A stretch of DNA of 27,500 nucleotides from Symsagittifera roscoffensis (taxonomy: Eukaryota; Xenacoelomorpha; Acoela; Convolutidae): assembly GCF_963678635.1 (NCBI RefSeq), contig NW_026971545.1, positions 1 to 27,500 on the forward strand. Reading direction: 5' to 3'. The notes under the pieces are model-generated. The model searched no databases. It saw nothing but the letters and a program-made list of their open reading frames with translations, and was not told the origin of the DNA. Position 1 is the stretch's first letter. Every line of letters starts with the position of its first letter. This document shows positions 18,900 through 27,500 of this stretch, one piece after another. The position numbers and the translations under genes are program-made.

Positions 18900-19790
18900 G
18901 CATCTTGTAATAATTTTTTTTGGTCCACAAAAACCCGTCTGCTCGAACAAGACCACAGGAACTTTTTGTAAATCACTATGATTGCAAAGAAAATCAACAA
19001 AAGACATTAGATAAATACGCAAAAATTCAAGTTAAACATGGCGAATTTGAACCACAAGGAACCAAAACAACTATTGAATATGCAACGCTCAGCTCAAAAG
19101 CTCCCGCTACAACACTCACATCAAATTCAAACAACATTTTCGACTATGAATTATACTGCAACCAACGATTAATAATCTTAATCCTGCAGACTGTAGAGAC
19201 TAATTTATTTGCTTAAAATCAGACACTAGTATACTTTTGATTCAAAACAAAAATGTGAACGAAATCAAGACGCATTGAAGCTACATACCAGTAATGCTAC
19301 AAAAAATAACGGACAAATAGGTGGAAAACTCCTGCCAGAAAATCGTGGCAGTACACGACTACATGACTTTTCACTATTCAATCACAATTTTTTCTTTAGA
19401 GCAATCTAGTATGAAATCCATCTTGAAATGAAATTTTTAAAGAATTTTTCAAGAAAAGTTACTATTAGAACTTGAAACACTAGATCAGTTGTATAAACTA
19501 GAAAGAACGCAAATATTACAATCACTAGCCTTTAGCAGTTTCAGAAATGATTTTGCAGGATACCTACTCTCAGGCAACCGCTTAAATTTTTATGATGACG
19601 AGGGAAATATCCTTTGGTATTAGCACCAAAAAATCTCGCCCTTTTATTTTTTCGAAAAAAAAATGTTACCATAGATTATCATTTTAAAAATTAAAACAAA
19701 GTTCAATTAGTAGATACAAGACCACAACCCTTTGATAAAGTAAACCTTGACCGAATAAAACAAACTCAAACCAATATAAAAACTACATGA
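18900..19790 (+). pseudogene. env-like glycoprotein, segment A
   Basis: A 98-codon frame (18920-19216) contains YDCKENQQKTLDKYAKIQVK and, further on, LSSKAPATTL and DYELYC. A second open piece (19441-19620) reads LLELETLDQLYKLERTQILQ, then DFAGYLLSGNR and DDEGNILWY, ending at TAG. This organisation (an early D-C with spaced cysteines, then a helical L-E-R-T-Q-I-L-Q region, then G-N-I-L-W-Y) looks like envelope-type glycoproteins carried by some Ty3/gypsy or virus-derived elements of invertebrates. I place it by general pattern and by its position 3' of pol, not by a firm family match. Chuvirus-type glycoproteins are an alternative. It would mediate membrane attachment or fusion if intact, but stops and shifts break it. 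Confidence 0.5.
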
Positions 19791-19799
19791 TGTAGGAAA

Positions 19800-20300
19800 T
19801 AAATTAACACTATCTCAAATGTACCCTGAAACTGAAGTAGCATGTAAAGATCTCAAACCAATCTTCCGATCTTAATATTCAGATGTTCTTGTCGTATACG
19901 AAAAAATTTTTAACATGAAAACAGGCAAACCAAATTTTAACCTGGCTAACGCAAATATTAATAGAGCAGACGAAAAATCTAGCATCCCGGTAACAATCTC
20001 TAAAAATGGAAACATTGGAGGAAAAATTCGTGCAGTAAACAAAGTTAGTACAAGACTACAAAAACTTTCACTAGTGAATCTTACATATTTTGGCGCAACT
20101 CACTATGACATTCACCTCGATATGACATTAGGTTACAGAATAAGCAGAATTTTTCAAGAAATGTCTTTTTCCGAAATAGAAACACGACATCGCTTATGTG
20201 AACTAGATTGAACACAGATACTACAATCCCTCGCCTTAGCATTATTCAAAATAACTTACTTAGGATACCTCTTATCACGCAACCATTGGTGGAAAAATTG
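19800..20300 (+). pseudogene. env-like glycoprotein, segment B (homologous to A)
   Basis: A 98-codon frame (19915-20211) includes ISKNGNIGGKIRAVNK, THYDIHLDMTLGYRISRIFQ and ETRHRLCELD. After a TGA it continues TQILQSLALALF and LGYLLSRN. It aligns with segment A at 19305-19580 (NGQIGGKL, YEIHLEM, RIFQE, LERTQILQSL, GYLLSGN), but divergence is considerable. So two related env stretches stand in tandem about 690 bp apart. They may be two different elements nested together, or an old duplication within one env. Confidence 0.5.
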
Positions 20301-20510
20301 GCACACAACAATTTCAACTTCTCGCATCGCAAAACTGGACACTATTCAAAAGTTGTCTAATAATCAAAACCTTAGGAAACTCGCTTAGATTTATCGGATA
20401 TCTAAAAATTGTTTAGAGTGGAACTTTTAAAAAGATTCAAAAATTGTTTTTTTTTAATCAATAGAGAAATTTATTGCCCACGGGTATCTCTTCGATCAAA
20501 ATTATCTTCA
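20300..20510 (+). repeat. env stem repeat, first copy
   Basis: From about 20308 the words CACAACAATTTC, TGGACACTATTCAAAAG, TCGCTTAGATTTATC, GAGTGGAA and GCCCACGGGTATCTCTTCGA follow in order. All recur in the same order at 20647-20840. The two copies are clearly related but differ at many sites and in small indels. The sequence is part of the env-like region. Confidence 0.75.
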
Positions 20511-20559
20511 CACACTATGTTTCAATACAATTCCTCCTTCAAAGCAATTTTCTCCTGAA

Positions 20560-21180
20560 GTATACACGCAATATCTAGAAACCCCAACATCGATTTACAA
20601 TCAATTGGCAAATACTCTAACTCAGATATACAACAGCATATCCGCACACAACAATTTCCACTTCTCGCAAAAATGGACACTATTCAAAAGCTGTCTGTTA
20701 CTCAACACCTTAAAAAACTCGCTTAGGTTTCTCAGATATCTACAACCAAGTTGAGAGTGGAAATTTTAGAAAGACTCAAGATTCTTTTTATATCAATGGA
20801 GGAAATTTTTGCCCACTAGATATCTCTTCGACCAAAATCTTTAGTTTTCTTCACATCAAAAACAAACTACTGGCTTTTAAGATCGCCAAACTCCCTCCAA
20901 GAGAGATGGACTATATAATATTCAAAGTTTATTTTACACGAGTTTCTTTGAAACTTCGCAAAGGAACATACAATCAATTTGCAATTCATACACGAGTAAA
21001 CAAACAAGCCAGCGCAGCAAGAATGCTTTTCGCTGGATTTTTTGGAGTTTTTCATGATGTGTCAGTAAAATTTTATTAGACGCACAGGTTAACGAATACA
21101 CTACTAAGAAACTACTTAACCAAAATCAACAAAACAAAACAAATACTACACTCACAGCAACATCACACCTACACACTTTA
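20560..21180 (+). pseudogene. env-like C-terminal part
   Basis: The frame at about 20.57-20.76 kb carries YTQYLETPTSIYNQLAN followed by LTQIYNSISAHNNFHF, a helical heptad-like stretch compatible with a fusion-protein stem, and a Trp-containing piece. It includes the second stem repeat (20647-20840). Further on, pieces such as ARMLFAGFFGVFHDV (about 21.03 kb) and DAQVNEYTTKKLLNQ occur in different frames. A single clear transmembrane helix is not visible. Assignment is by continuity with the env segments upstream. Confidence 0.4.
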
Positions 21181-21399
21181 TTAACAAATAATAATTTTCA
21201 AAAAGCACACAAAACACTGGGTACAAGTTCAATAGCATTCCGAATCCATCAGAACAATTAAATACAACGAAACCATATTTCACATACACCATATCAGCCA
21301 AAAAATGATAGATTATACCAAAAAAATAATAGAACAACCTCACAGTATAAATTTTTGCTCTCAGGCAAAAAGTTTCCCACCCCACGATGAGCCGCCAAC

Positions 21400-22330
21400 T
21401 TGGTTCTCTCCAGTTTTTCAAACGTTCCACCTGACATGCACTCCGAGGATTCTATACAAACAATTTTTGATACTCATAACTCTTTATATAATTCTGCCAT
21501 TGACCCACATGACGAATTTTTAGAGCCTGAATCAAGTCCCAATACTTTCTCACAACCACCTTTTAACCCAATAACTCTCCTACTACAGGCAATAACCCTC
21601 TCCATTTCCAGTTCCACTTTTACTGATGCAACCCCCATTATATTCCCTCTCTCTAGTAACCTCCTTGATACTCCCAGCTAGAACACGATCTCGATTTCTT
21701 TTATACAAAACCAGCAACAAATTCATAAAACTAGTCGGCAACTTGCTATCCATCAACTTGCCCACTCAGCTTTACTCCCAGAACCAACAACATCATCTTT
21801 TCGTAGTGCTCCCACTCACGCACAACATCCTCATAAAAAGGAACTACCCCACAAATCCACCTAGATACTTAATCAATCGACCAACAGCATCACGACTCAA
21901 TCGTAGCAATTACTCTAGACATATTAACACTAGACAAATCCTAGTTGAAATTAACCCATCTCACATGAATACATCCCACCTAGCGAAATACCCGTTTTAG
22001 AAAAAAATCATGAAACTAAATTCAATCACAAGCTATTCAGTCTAAAACAAAAAACTCACCTTGAAATTTCCTCCACTCCTGAAAAAGTCAAAACCATCCG
22101 TGCACTAGATCTTTCTTGTTTCTACGAACCTAAAACGTCATTCACATTATCGCAAAGATTTAATGCACTCACCCACGGCTTAAACTATCTTCACGATGGA
22201 TTATCTTCCAAACCCGAACGACAAAAATTATAAATATGTGCTTTACCAATGACTTATCAATGTTCCACTCACCAATTCTACACGTGGGTTTCAAAAATTT
22301 TCTTCTAGATTTCATCAGTAATTTCTGAAA
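21400..22330 (+). pseudogene. Unrecognised broken coding-like region
   Basis: Codon-like structure appears in changing frames. The first piece (about 21400-21681) is acidic and Pro/Ser-rich (EDSIQTIFDTHNSLYNSAID, then FLEPESSPNTFSQPPFNP). The second (about 21715-21863) includes RQLAIHQLAHSALLPEPTTS. A third (21956-22222, no ATG) includes SEIPVLEKNHETKFNHKLFS and SQRFNALTHGLNYLHDGLSS, and continues after one TAA with ALPMTYQCSTHQFYTW. C-ending codons and the rich residue mix differ from neighbouring A/T-driven noise. It could be gag of a further element, the env tail, or a host pseudogene. No family is recognised. Confidence 0.35.
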
Positions 22331-23690
22331 ATATTGAGAAATTAAAAGAAAATTTGAAAGCTTCTTGGATCTTTCAAATAACTCACGCTAATTGTTTTTT
22401 AAAGCTCAGTATAACTCTCAAAATGCTTTATAATTTTTGATGCTTCTGCAGCAAATATAAACTAAAACGTATTGACCTATTACTGAGTAACAAATTAATT
22501 TATGAACTAACATTTTTTGTGTGCTCTTTTTTTGTAGCTCCCCAAAATGTTGTTTGATTTTTTCATATTTCACGCATTCCTTTCCGTAGTTTTGCATAAT
22601 TCTCCACACCAATATTCGAGATTTGCAAAAATTCAAGTTTTAAAAATTAACTGAAAACAACTTCACCTCGTTTTCTCTCGTACAACATTTCTCTTAGCCC
22701 GATTTGAAGAAGAAATTACAGCTAAATTTAAAAAACAAACACATCTTACTACAACCACACCAATAACATGTACAAGAGAATCTCACGACACTCAATTTAG
22801 GTTAAAACCAGATTGAAATGGATAAAAAGATCTCCTGAACTTCAATTCAACATTTTATTTAGACCACATGGAACACTCATAAACTCAAAGAAAACGCGAA
22901 CCGAAAACAATCTGTTTTGAGAAAAGGACACTTTCGAGAGAGCAAAAGAGAAAACACCTGATATAAAAGGACAAAAAAGTTACACACAAGTACAGACTCT
23001 ACTCAAACAGACACTCAAAAATAATCTCATCTGGCCTCCACAAGACTTCAGTCAAAAACATGGGTTCACGATGTGCGAAGAACCCCGACCCTTAATTTTT
23101 ACTAAGAGTAGCTCTATTATGAGCAACTCTTTGAAAAAAACGAACTAATTAAACGGCTTTTGTAATGCAAATATAACGAACAAAGATCATAACTAAAAAG
23201 GGGAGTTAAAGAGAAATTAAAATCGACGACTTTCCGTTTCTGGAAAAGATAATTGGTTGCGTTTGCCGCAGTCACAAAACTCACAGGATCTAAAGTATAA
23301 AGCCAATGTCTTAGCAAAGCTATTAATTGAACAAAAACAATGGCCAGCTCGATATTGAACTCGGAAACACGGTTCCTAGTTACTTGGCGCTTCACTCAGA
23401 GAAAACAAACCCCCCTATCTCGTTATTTGATAAAATGTTGAGAATGCACTAGTCTCGCTCTACCTAATACTTCACAAATTCGACATATCATTATGCGAAT
23501 CTGCTGCCTCAAAACGACCTTCCACTCACTACAATCCTCGCCAATCTCTAATTCTTTCTCGATAACAATTATTTCACTGATCCGAGCAACTGCCACTTTT
23601 CTCAAAAAATTTACTCCAAGAAACCAGAATAAACTCCACCCAACTTTTATTTAAAAACATTTTGAGAGCTTCCCAAACCCCTGATGGGTA
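22331..23690. other. No gene supported
   Basis: This is mixed AT-rich sequence. Short protein-like pieces occur (FEEEITAKFKKQTHL near 22.70 kb; a 92-codon minus frame at 23395-23117; a 60-codon minus frame at 23605-23423), but none shows a family motif. The right part borders the inverted LTR-like block, so it may hold the leader of a third, minus-strand element, though I cannot match it to the leader at 5.0-5.8 kb. Confidence 0.35.
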
Positions 23691-23699
23691 AAACCAGTT

Positions 23700-24040
23700 C
23701 AAAACAAATATTTTTCAAATCCAATTATATTCTTGATACTATCACTGTAAATATATAAAACTAGCCAATCAAGATACATGACTAAATCTTGCGATAATTT
23801 GTAAGGCTGGAATTATATATAAATTTAGCCAGAGAAGAATAAAGATAACTTAAACATCAGTTGCTCTTTCTCTCATATAACCGCGCAAGAACACCATTTT
23901 ATACTAGATCTATTGAGACCAGCCAATGAAAGAGTAAGACTAGGATTGGTATTAGACTAAGATTTAGCACAAATCTATCCCGCCGAAAAAAAAGGTTACG
24001 TGACGAACAGGCGGTGTACCCTATCCGAAAAAACTCTTTG
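23700..24040 (-). mobile_element. Inverted, divergent LTR/leader-like block
   Basis: The reverse complement of this stretch aligns with 4665-5000. It has CAAAGAGTTTTTTCGGATAG against CATAGAGTCTTTTCAGATAA, then GGCGGGATAGATTTGTGC, ACCAATCCTAGTCTTACTC and AGATCTAGTATAAA in matching order, and TTGATTGGCTAG further on. It therefore comes from the same element family but in the opposite orientation to the plus-strand copies. With no gag recognised on its minus-strand downstream side it may be a solo LTR or the end of a third element. Confidence 0.65.
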
Positions 24041-24543
24041 AGAAAGCCAGCCCGGATTTAGATTGTTTTTCAATATACCACCCCTCAATCCCTCTCGTAA
24101 AATTACAAAATTAAACTGTTCAAAAATTGTTCACATGCCATTGGTAACATTTTGTTCACGTTTTATTGTTGTTTAAAACATAAAAAAGTCTTTTTATTTA
24201 GCTTTTAATCAAATAAATTTCAGAAAAAAAAATCAAAGAGGAGGAGAATCGAAAAGAGCCTTGATTTTTATTCACTTTTTTAGATGAGGGTTGGCTTAGA
24301 GAAGGCGCTCGCTCTGCACAAATAAGTTCAAGCCAAGATAATTTCTCAATTTTGCAGTAGTATCTAACATCCACATGCCCAGTACCTCACTATACTTTGA
24401 TCAAAAGGAAATAAAGCGGCTCTCTATCCTTCCCCCGCCGACCACGTTCGTCAAATTTGGTGTTTCGATTATCAGTCTCGACCAAAATTCGGTGTGTTTT
24501 TCAATTCTTGGCCAAATTTTGGTTCATTTTGTTTTCTCGACTG
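24041..24543. other. No gene supported
   Basis: This is AT-rich sequence leading into the inverted-repeat element. A 99-codon plus frame starting at 24375 runs through the left arm of that element, so it is a by-product of repeat sequence. No promoter, RNA gene or known family is seen. Confidence 0.45.
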
Positions 24544-24574
24544 CATTACGAGGCCAAACTGCGCATTCTGTGCA

Positions 24575-24890
24575 TTATATGCGGATTCCGCAAGAGGCAC
24601 AATTCATATTTGTTGCGGAACCCGCAACCTTGCTAAATTTTTTCAATATTCTTCGCTGTTTTGGATTCCACTAACAAATACCTAAAACACTGTACCGTTC
24701 AAAATGAGCGGTATCCAGAAAAGTTTGTGGAATCCACGAGCAAATAATAAGACATGTGTATAGTGGCATTGAGCTGTTGCGGAATCCGTAACTGTAGCCA
24801 AATCCGCACACTGTACGTGGAATCCGCAAATTTTAAGTGGAACTCGCAAATTGTAAGTAGAATCAGCATTTTGTTTGCGGAATCCGTTTA
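24575..24890. repeat. Left cluster of GCGGAATCCGC palindromes
   Basis: Copies include GCGGATTCCGCAAG at 24581, TTGCGGAACCCGCAA at 24613, TTGCGGAATCCGTA at 24777, GTGGAATCCGCAAA near 24818 and TTGCGGAATCCG at 24875. Weaker forms (GTGGAATCCACGAG near 24728, GTGGAACTCGCAAA near 24838) lie between them. Confidence 0.8.
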
Positions 24891-25095
24891 TATATATGCA
24901 TGTGTAGTTCTGTGCATTTTCAGCATTCTGTGCAATTGAGACAGATCAGTTTCTTGAGAATAAGACATTTAAAGCTCTAACTTTGTTTAGTAATTGTGAG
25001 TTCGCTTTTCAGAAATCTTTATTGAATAGCTAACTCATGATTTCATTCTGTCATCTCTTCCTAAATACTGTCTTCATAAATTGAATTCACGCTCC

Positions 25096-25193
25096 CAAAT
25101 ACTAAATCTCAAATACTGAATCCCAAATGCTGAATCTCAAATACAAAATCCCAAATGCTGAATCTCAAATACTGAAGCCCAAATATTGACCTA
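25096..25193. repeat. 14-bp minisatellite, seven units
   Basis: Seven head-to-tail units of the type CAAATACTGAATCC lie here. They alternate between endings ATCC and ATCT and between ATACTG and ATGCTG, so a 28-bp dimer is visible. The array sits close to the midpoint of the inverted-repeat element. Confidence 0.88.
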
Positions 25194-25349
25194 ATTCGGC
25201 GATATGTCAACCCAAAAATGAAGTAATCCAATTACCGAATCAACCCAATGAAATTATTCGTTGTTGTGTTTCCAAAACTATGATCCCAAAAACGGATTGA
25301 AAAATACTAAAGTGTGGCATCCATCAATTTAGTAAACCAATCTTTTAAG

Positions 25350-25665
25350 ATTTGTTTGTGGGTTCCGCTGACAATTGTTAAGTTCTTGCTTTTAAATTCC
25401 GCAATTGCGTATGCAAGTTCAATAGTAAACAAATTTCTGAATTCCTTTACCGTTTTCGGAATCCGCTAACATTTTGCGCAATCCACTTGCGGTTGCGGAG
25501 TTCACAACAGCTGGCTATGTTTGCTTGTTGCGGAATCCGCAACAAATTAACTGTGCCGACAAAATTTGCGTTGCAAGTATATGAACGCGGAGTCCACGTA
25601 AATCTTTTAAGTGGAATCCACTTACATTTTGGAACATGTTTAAATTTTTGTCTGTGGACTCCAAG
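25350..25665. repeat. Right cluster of GCGGAATCCGC palindromes
   Basis: Copies include GGGTTCCGC near 25360, CGGAATCCGC near 25457, TTGCGGAGTTCAC near 25493, the full TTGCGGAATCCGCAA at 25528-25542, GCGGAGTCCACG near 25588 and AAGTGGAATCCACTT near 25610. The cluster mirrors the left one about the central minisatellite. Confidence 0.8.
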
Positions 25666-25720
25666 AACAAACAGACACAAAATTGTGCGCCTATCCAGTG
25701 CACAGTTTGGCCTCGTAATG

Positions 25721-26244
25721 TTGATTTTGCTCCACCCAGCTCATATAAATTTCGGATGTCTCGACATTCTCGATTGAAAAAAGTTCCAGTTTACTTGGTC
25801 AATCTAGCTAAACACGCTTCCACTTTTTGACCAAAACTTATTTTTCGAACCTCTCGATCGAGGTTTCAGTGTTTTGTTCGACATCAAAGACGCCCGCGAG
25901 AATTCGTTTGGAGGTGCGTTAGTTTTAATCAAATTCAGAATTTCAGAAATTCAGATAGTTTTTAAAAAATTCAGCTCTCCTAACACACTTTAAAACGTAT
26001 TTTTTGAATCATTGATAAAAAAAACTTTTTTAGGATTGTTTTGTTAAATTTTGACCGAAAAATCAGGGCCAACTACCTCCCCATCGACACGCTTATTCTA
26101 TCCCATCTTCGAGTATAAGACGGAAGCGAAACTACAATACATAGCGCCGTTCTGAAATATGGACCGAGCGATATGTCTTACAGCTTTAAAATGTGCTTTG
26201 TGCGCTGTTACTAAATGAGGGGCTTATCTGGATTTTATATGCAG
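25721..26244. other. No gene supported
   Basis: Non-repetitive, mixed sequence. The last 30 bases before 26245 (GATTTTATATGCAG) would serve as a splice acceptor for the exon-like segment that follows. Frames around 26.10-26.22 kb (for example a piece reading DRAICLTALKCALCAVTK) are possible upstream exon sequence but too short to support. Confidence 0.35.
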
Positions 26245-26376
26245 GTGCGCAAGGTAGCAGAGAGCATGCAGCTGCCGATTTACGGACAGCTCATATCCCA
26301 GTTGTACAACAGGTGCGACAGAGAGAGTAACTCCCAAATAAGGTCAGTTGCTGATTCTGATGCTGCTGCAGATTAA
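26245..26376 (+). CDS. Candidate host-gene exon
   Basis: Directly after the acceptor-like TTTTATATGCAG, 43 codons are open from GTG 26245 to TAA 26374-26376. The frame contains VRKVAESMQLPIYGQLISQL followed by Y-N-R-C-D-R-E. Codons are GC-rich (AAG, GTG, CTG, CAG, CTC), unlike anything else in the window, and the peptide is a plausible amphipathic helix. A donor-like AAG-GTCAGT at 26340-26348 offers an alternative exon end, 34 codons in. I cannot name the gene. There is faint resemblance to helical C-terminal regions of scaffold proteins such as WDHD1/Ctf4, but this is a guess. Confidence 0.4.
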   Translation: MRKVAESMQLPIYGQLISQLYNRCDRESNSQIRSVADSDAAAD

Positions 26377-26613
26377 GGAATGAAATATATGCAGTTAGAA
26401 CAATTAACCTAAAATTTATCATCCATGTTGAGCATACATGTTGCTGATTTCACAAAAAAAATGATTGTGACTTGTAGTGCATTGTTTAAAAAAAGTAGCA
26501 ACCGGGGGTGTTTTGAAAAAGTAGTTACGGGGAGAAGAGGTATTGATGATTTGGATGAATCTCTAGAATATGCTGTAGAGTGTGTTGTGAGTGCGTGTGT
26601 GCGGGTATAAACT

Positions 26614-26844
26614 TTGTTTAGCTGGGGGTTGCTACTCAACTTCCTGGAGGCGGGCATAGGTGGCGCGAACTGCAGAGTGGCAATGGTGAGGCGAGAAAAA
26701 GCGGAGGAGGTGGCCAAAGACACTGAGATGGAGATTGACCAGAACAAGGCTAGTATGAGTAGACGCAGAGCAAGCAATGTATTTGGAACAAGTGCAACTT
26801 TATTATCTAAAATATCTAGAGCAACATTTATCTACATTATCTAG
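26614..26844 (+). CDS. Possible exon, Lys/Glu/Arg-rich, strand uncertain
   Basis: A 76-codon frame includes MVRREKAEEVAKDTEMEIDQ followed by NKASMSRRRAS. The composition (acidic-basic helix, then SRRR) is protein-like and the region is more GC-rich than its flanks. The opposite strand is also open (26777-26409, 122 codons, starting with a Leu-rich stretch), so the coding strand is unclear. It lies 240 bp downstream of the exon-like segment at 26245 and could belong to the same gene or its 3' end. No family is recognised. Confidence 0.25.
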   Translation: MFSWGLLLNFLEAGIGGANCRVAMVRREKAEEVAKDTEMEIDQNKASMSRRRASNVFGTSATLLSKISRATFIYII

Positions 26845-27251
26845 AACAAGTGCAACCTGGGCCAAAGCCCATTGCTTATTCCGAATCAAAATTTTTTGCC
26901 TTATTTGAAACAAGACTTGAACGGTTTCAGCGGCTTTTTATGCAAAAAAAATCTTGCTGCAGAATCAGCGCCTTGAGCGGTTTTTCACAAGTTGTTGAGC
27001 TTTTTTAAGCAATTTTTTTATACAGAAACTGCACAAGGTTTTAACGTTTTCAATTGATTTTTAGCATAATTTGACCTCAAAACCGATCAAATCTTACGCA
27101 TTTTGCAGTGGTTTTTCTAAAACAACCGCTCAAACACAGTTCAAATGTTGCGCTGTGTTATACAGTGCTGATTTAAATTAACCGGACAAAACGCGGTCAT
27201 TTTGGCTTTTCTTAGTTAATCAAAAATTACGCCAAAACTATCTAGTCGATC
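26845..27251. other. No gene supported
   Basis: Degenerate short words such as GCGGTTTTT and CAAGTGCAAC recur (GGAACAAGTGCAACTTTATT near 26.79 kb and AGAACAAGTGCAACCTGG near 26.84 kb). No coding frame or RNA gene is seen. The left arm of the terminal inverted repeat begins right after. Confidence 0.4.
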
Positions 27252-27500
27252 ACAGACATAATTATATCAAAATGAGCCACTTACGTAGCCCAACAAACTT
27301 CATGAAGGGTATAATCTCCAAAAAAATTGCAAACCGATTAAAAATGGTTTTTAAATAAAAAGTTAGTATTTTATATAGCAAAAACGACCTTTTTTTCTAT
27401 TAAACAAAAAAAGTATCCTATACAAGGTTTTGGGTGAATATACCCGTCTTAAGGTTTGTTGAGCTAAGTAAGGGGCTCACTTTGATATAATTATGTCTGT
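27252..27500. repeat. Inverted repeat, cut at the window edge
   Basis: The left arm begins ACAGACATAATTATATCAAA (27252) and runs to about 27314. The reverse complement of the last 63 bases of the window begins ACAGACATAATTATATCAAA and continues TGAGCCCCTTACTTAGC against TGAGCCACTTACGTAGC on the left. Arms are about 63 bp with a spacer of about 120 bp. The pair could be the inner part of a longer terminal inverted repeat, a MITE, since the right arm reaches the edge. Confidence 0.85.

Larger units (their letters stand above)
24544..25720. mobile_element. Foldback/MITE-like inverted-repeat element
   Basis: The ends are CATTACGAGGCCAAACTG (24544-24561) and its exact reverse complement (25703-25720). 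The match continues inward as CTGCGCA against CTGTGCA. Inside, both arms are studded with variants of the near-perfect palindrome TTGCGGAATCCGCAA and half-diverged forms such as GTGGAATCCAC and GCGGAGTCCAC. The middle holds a 14-bp minisatellite. No transposase frame is present. This fits a non-autonomous DNA element with long, internally repetitive ends, where the palindromes may be protein-binding sites. A clear target-site duplication is not visible, so the true ends may lie slightly outside. Confidence 0.6.

Noticed and set aside
24375-24674. 99-codon plus-strand frame
   Set aside because: It runs into the inverted-repeat element and its palindromes, and no protein family is apparent.
24544-25720. 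CRISPR-like array
   Set aside because: The repeated palindromes are of unequal spacing and sequence, are mirrored about a centre, and sit in a eukaryotic-type context without cas genes.
25447-25830. Overlapping frames on both strands in the right arm of the foldback element
   Set aside because: They arise from GC-richer repeat words (GCGGAATCC) and have no consistent frame or homologous partner in the left arm.
26409-26777. 122-codon minus-strand frame with a Leu-rich, signal-peptide-like start
   Set aside because: The opposite strand is equally open with more protein-like charge pattern, and no conserved features follow the hydrophobic start. Not called as a gene, but noted under the plus-strand entry.

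Overview
This window looks like repeat-dense, AT-rich DNA from an animal (invertebrate-like) nuclear genome. There is no bacterial gene organisation: no long intact ORFs, no operons and no Shine-Dalgarno-led genes. The recognisable content is decayed Ty3/gypsy-type LTR-retrotransposon sequence with eukaryotic signals around it (a TATA box, a GT-AG intron, an AATAAA signal, MITE-like inverted repeats). I cannot assign a species. Env-bearing Ty3/gypsy elements and a 78-nt candidate intron would suit a nematode-like or arthropod-like genome, but that is inference.

Layout. (a) 1-3459, minus strand: the gag part of one gypsy-like element, running off the left edge. It has an acidic N-terminal region, a proline-rich part, a capsid-like part and a broken CCHC zinc knuckle. 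(b) 3460-3921: a short non-coding spacer. (c) 3922-8171 and 8172 to about 12316: two very similar direct copies of a block of about 4.25 kb. Each holds an LTR/leader-like region followed by a plus-strand gag homologous to (a). The capsid core is deleted, and the gag C-terminal part is itself repeated as units of about 575 bp. (d) 12317-17283: a decayed plus-strand pol in the order protease, reverse transcriptase, RNase H, integrase and a repetitive tail. (e) 18016-18688: a compact candidate two-exon gene with TATA box, ATG, canonical intron, stop and AATAAA, lying between pol and env. (f) 18900-21180: decayed env-like glycoprotein sequence containing internally duplicated segments. (g) 21400-22330: an unrecognised, broken protein-coding-like stretch. 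(h) 23700-24040: a divergent, inverted relative of the LTR/leader block. (i) 24544-25720: a 1.18-kb inverted-repeat (foldback/MITE-like) element packed with TTGCGGAATCCGCAA-type palindromes and a central 14-bp minisatellite. (j) 26245-26376: a GC-richer open segment that resembles a host exon. (k) 27252-27500: a second inverted repeat, cut by the right edge.

The window therefore seems to record retroelements inserted head to head, followed by tandem segmental duplication, internal duplication and decay. No retroelement gene is intact. Coding strands of the elements are A-rich and G-poor, so the plus strand is T-rich in (a) and A-rich from about 5.8 to 17 kb. The best candidates for something undescribed are the small spliced gene at 18.1-18.7 kb, the palindrome-studded foldback element at 24.5-25.7 kb, and the repeated stem-loops in the retroelement leader.
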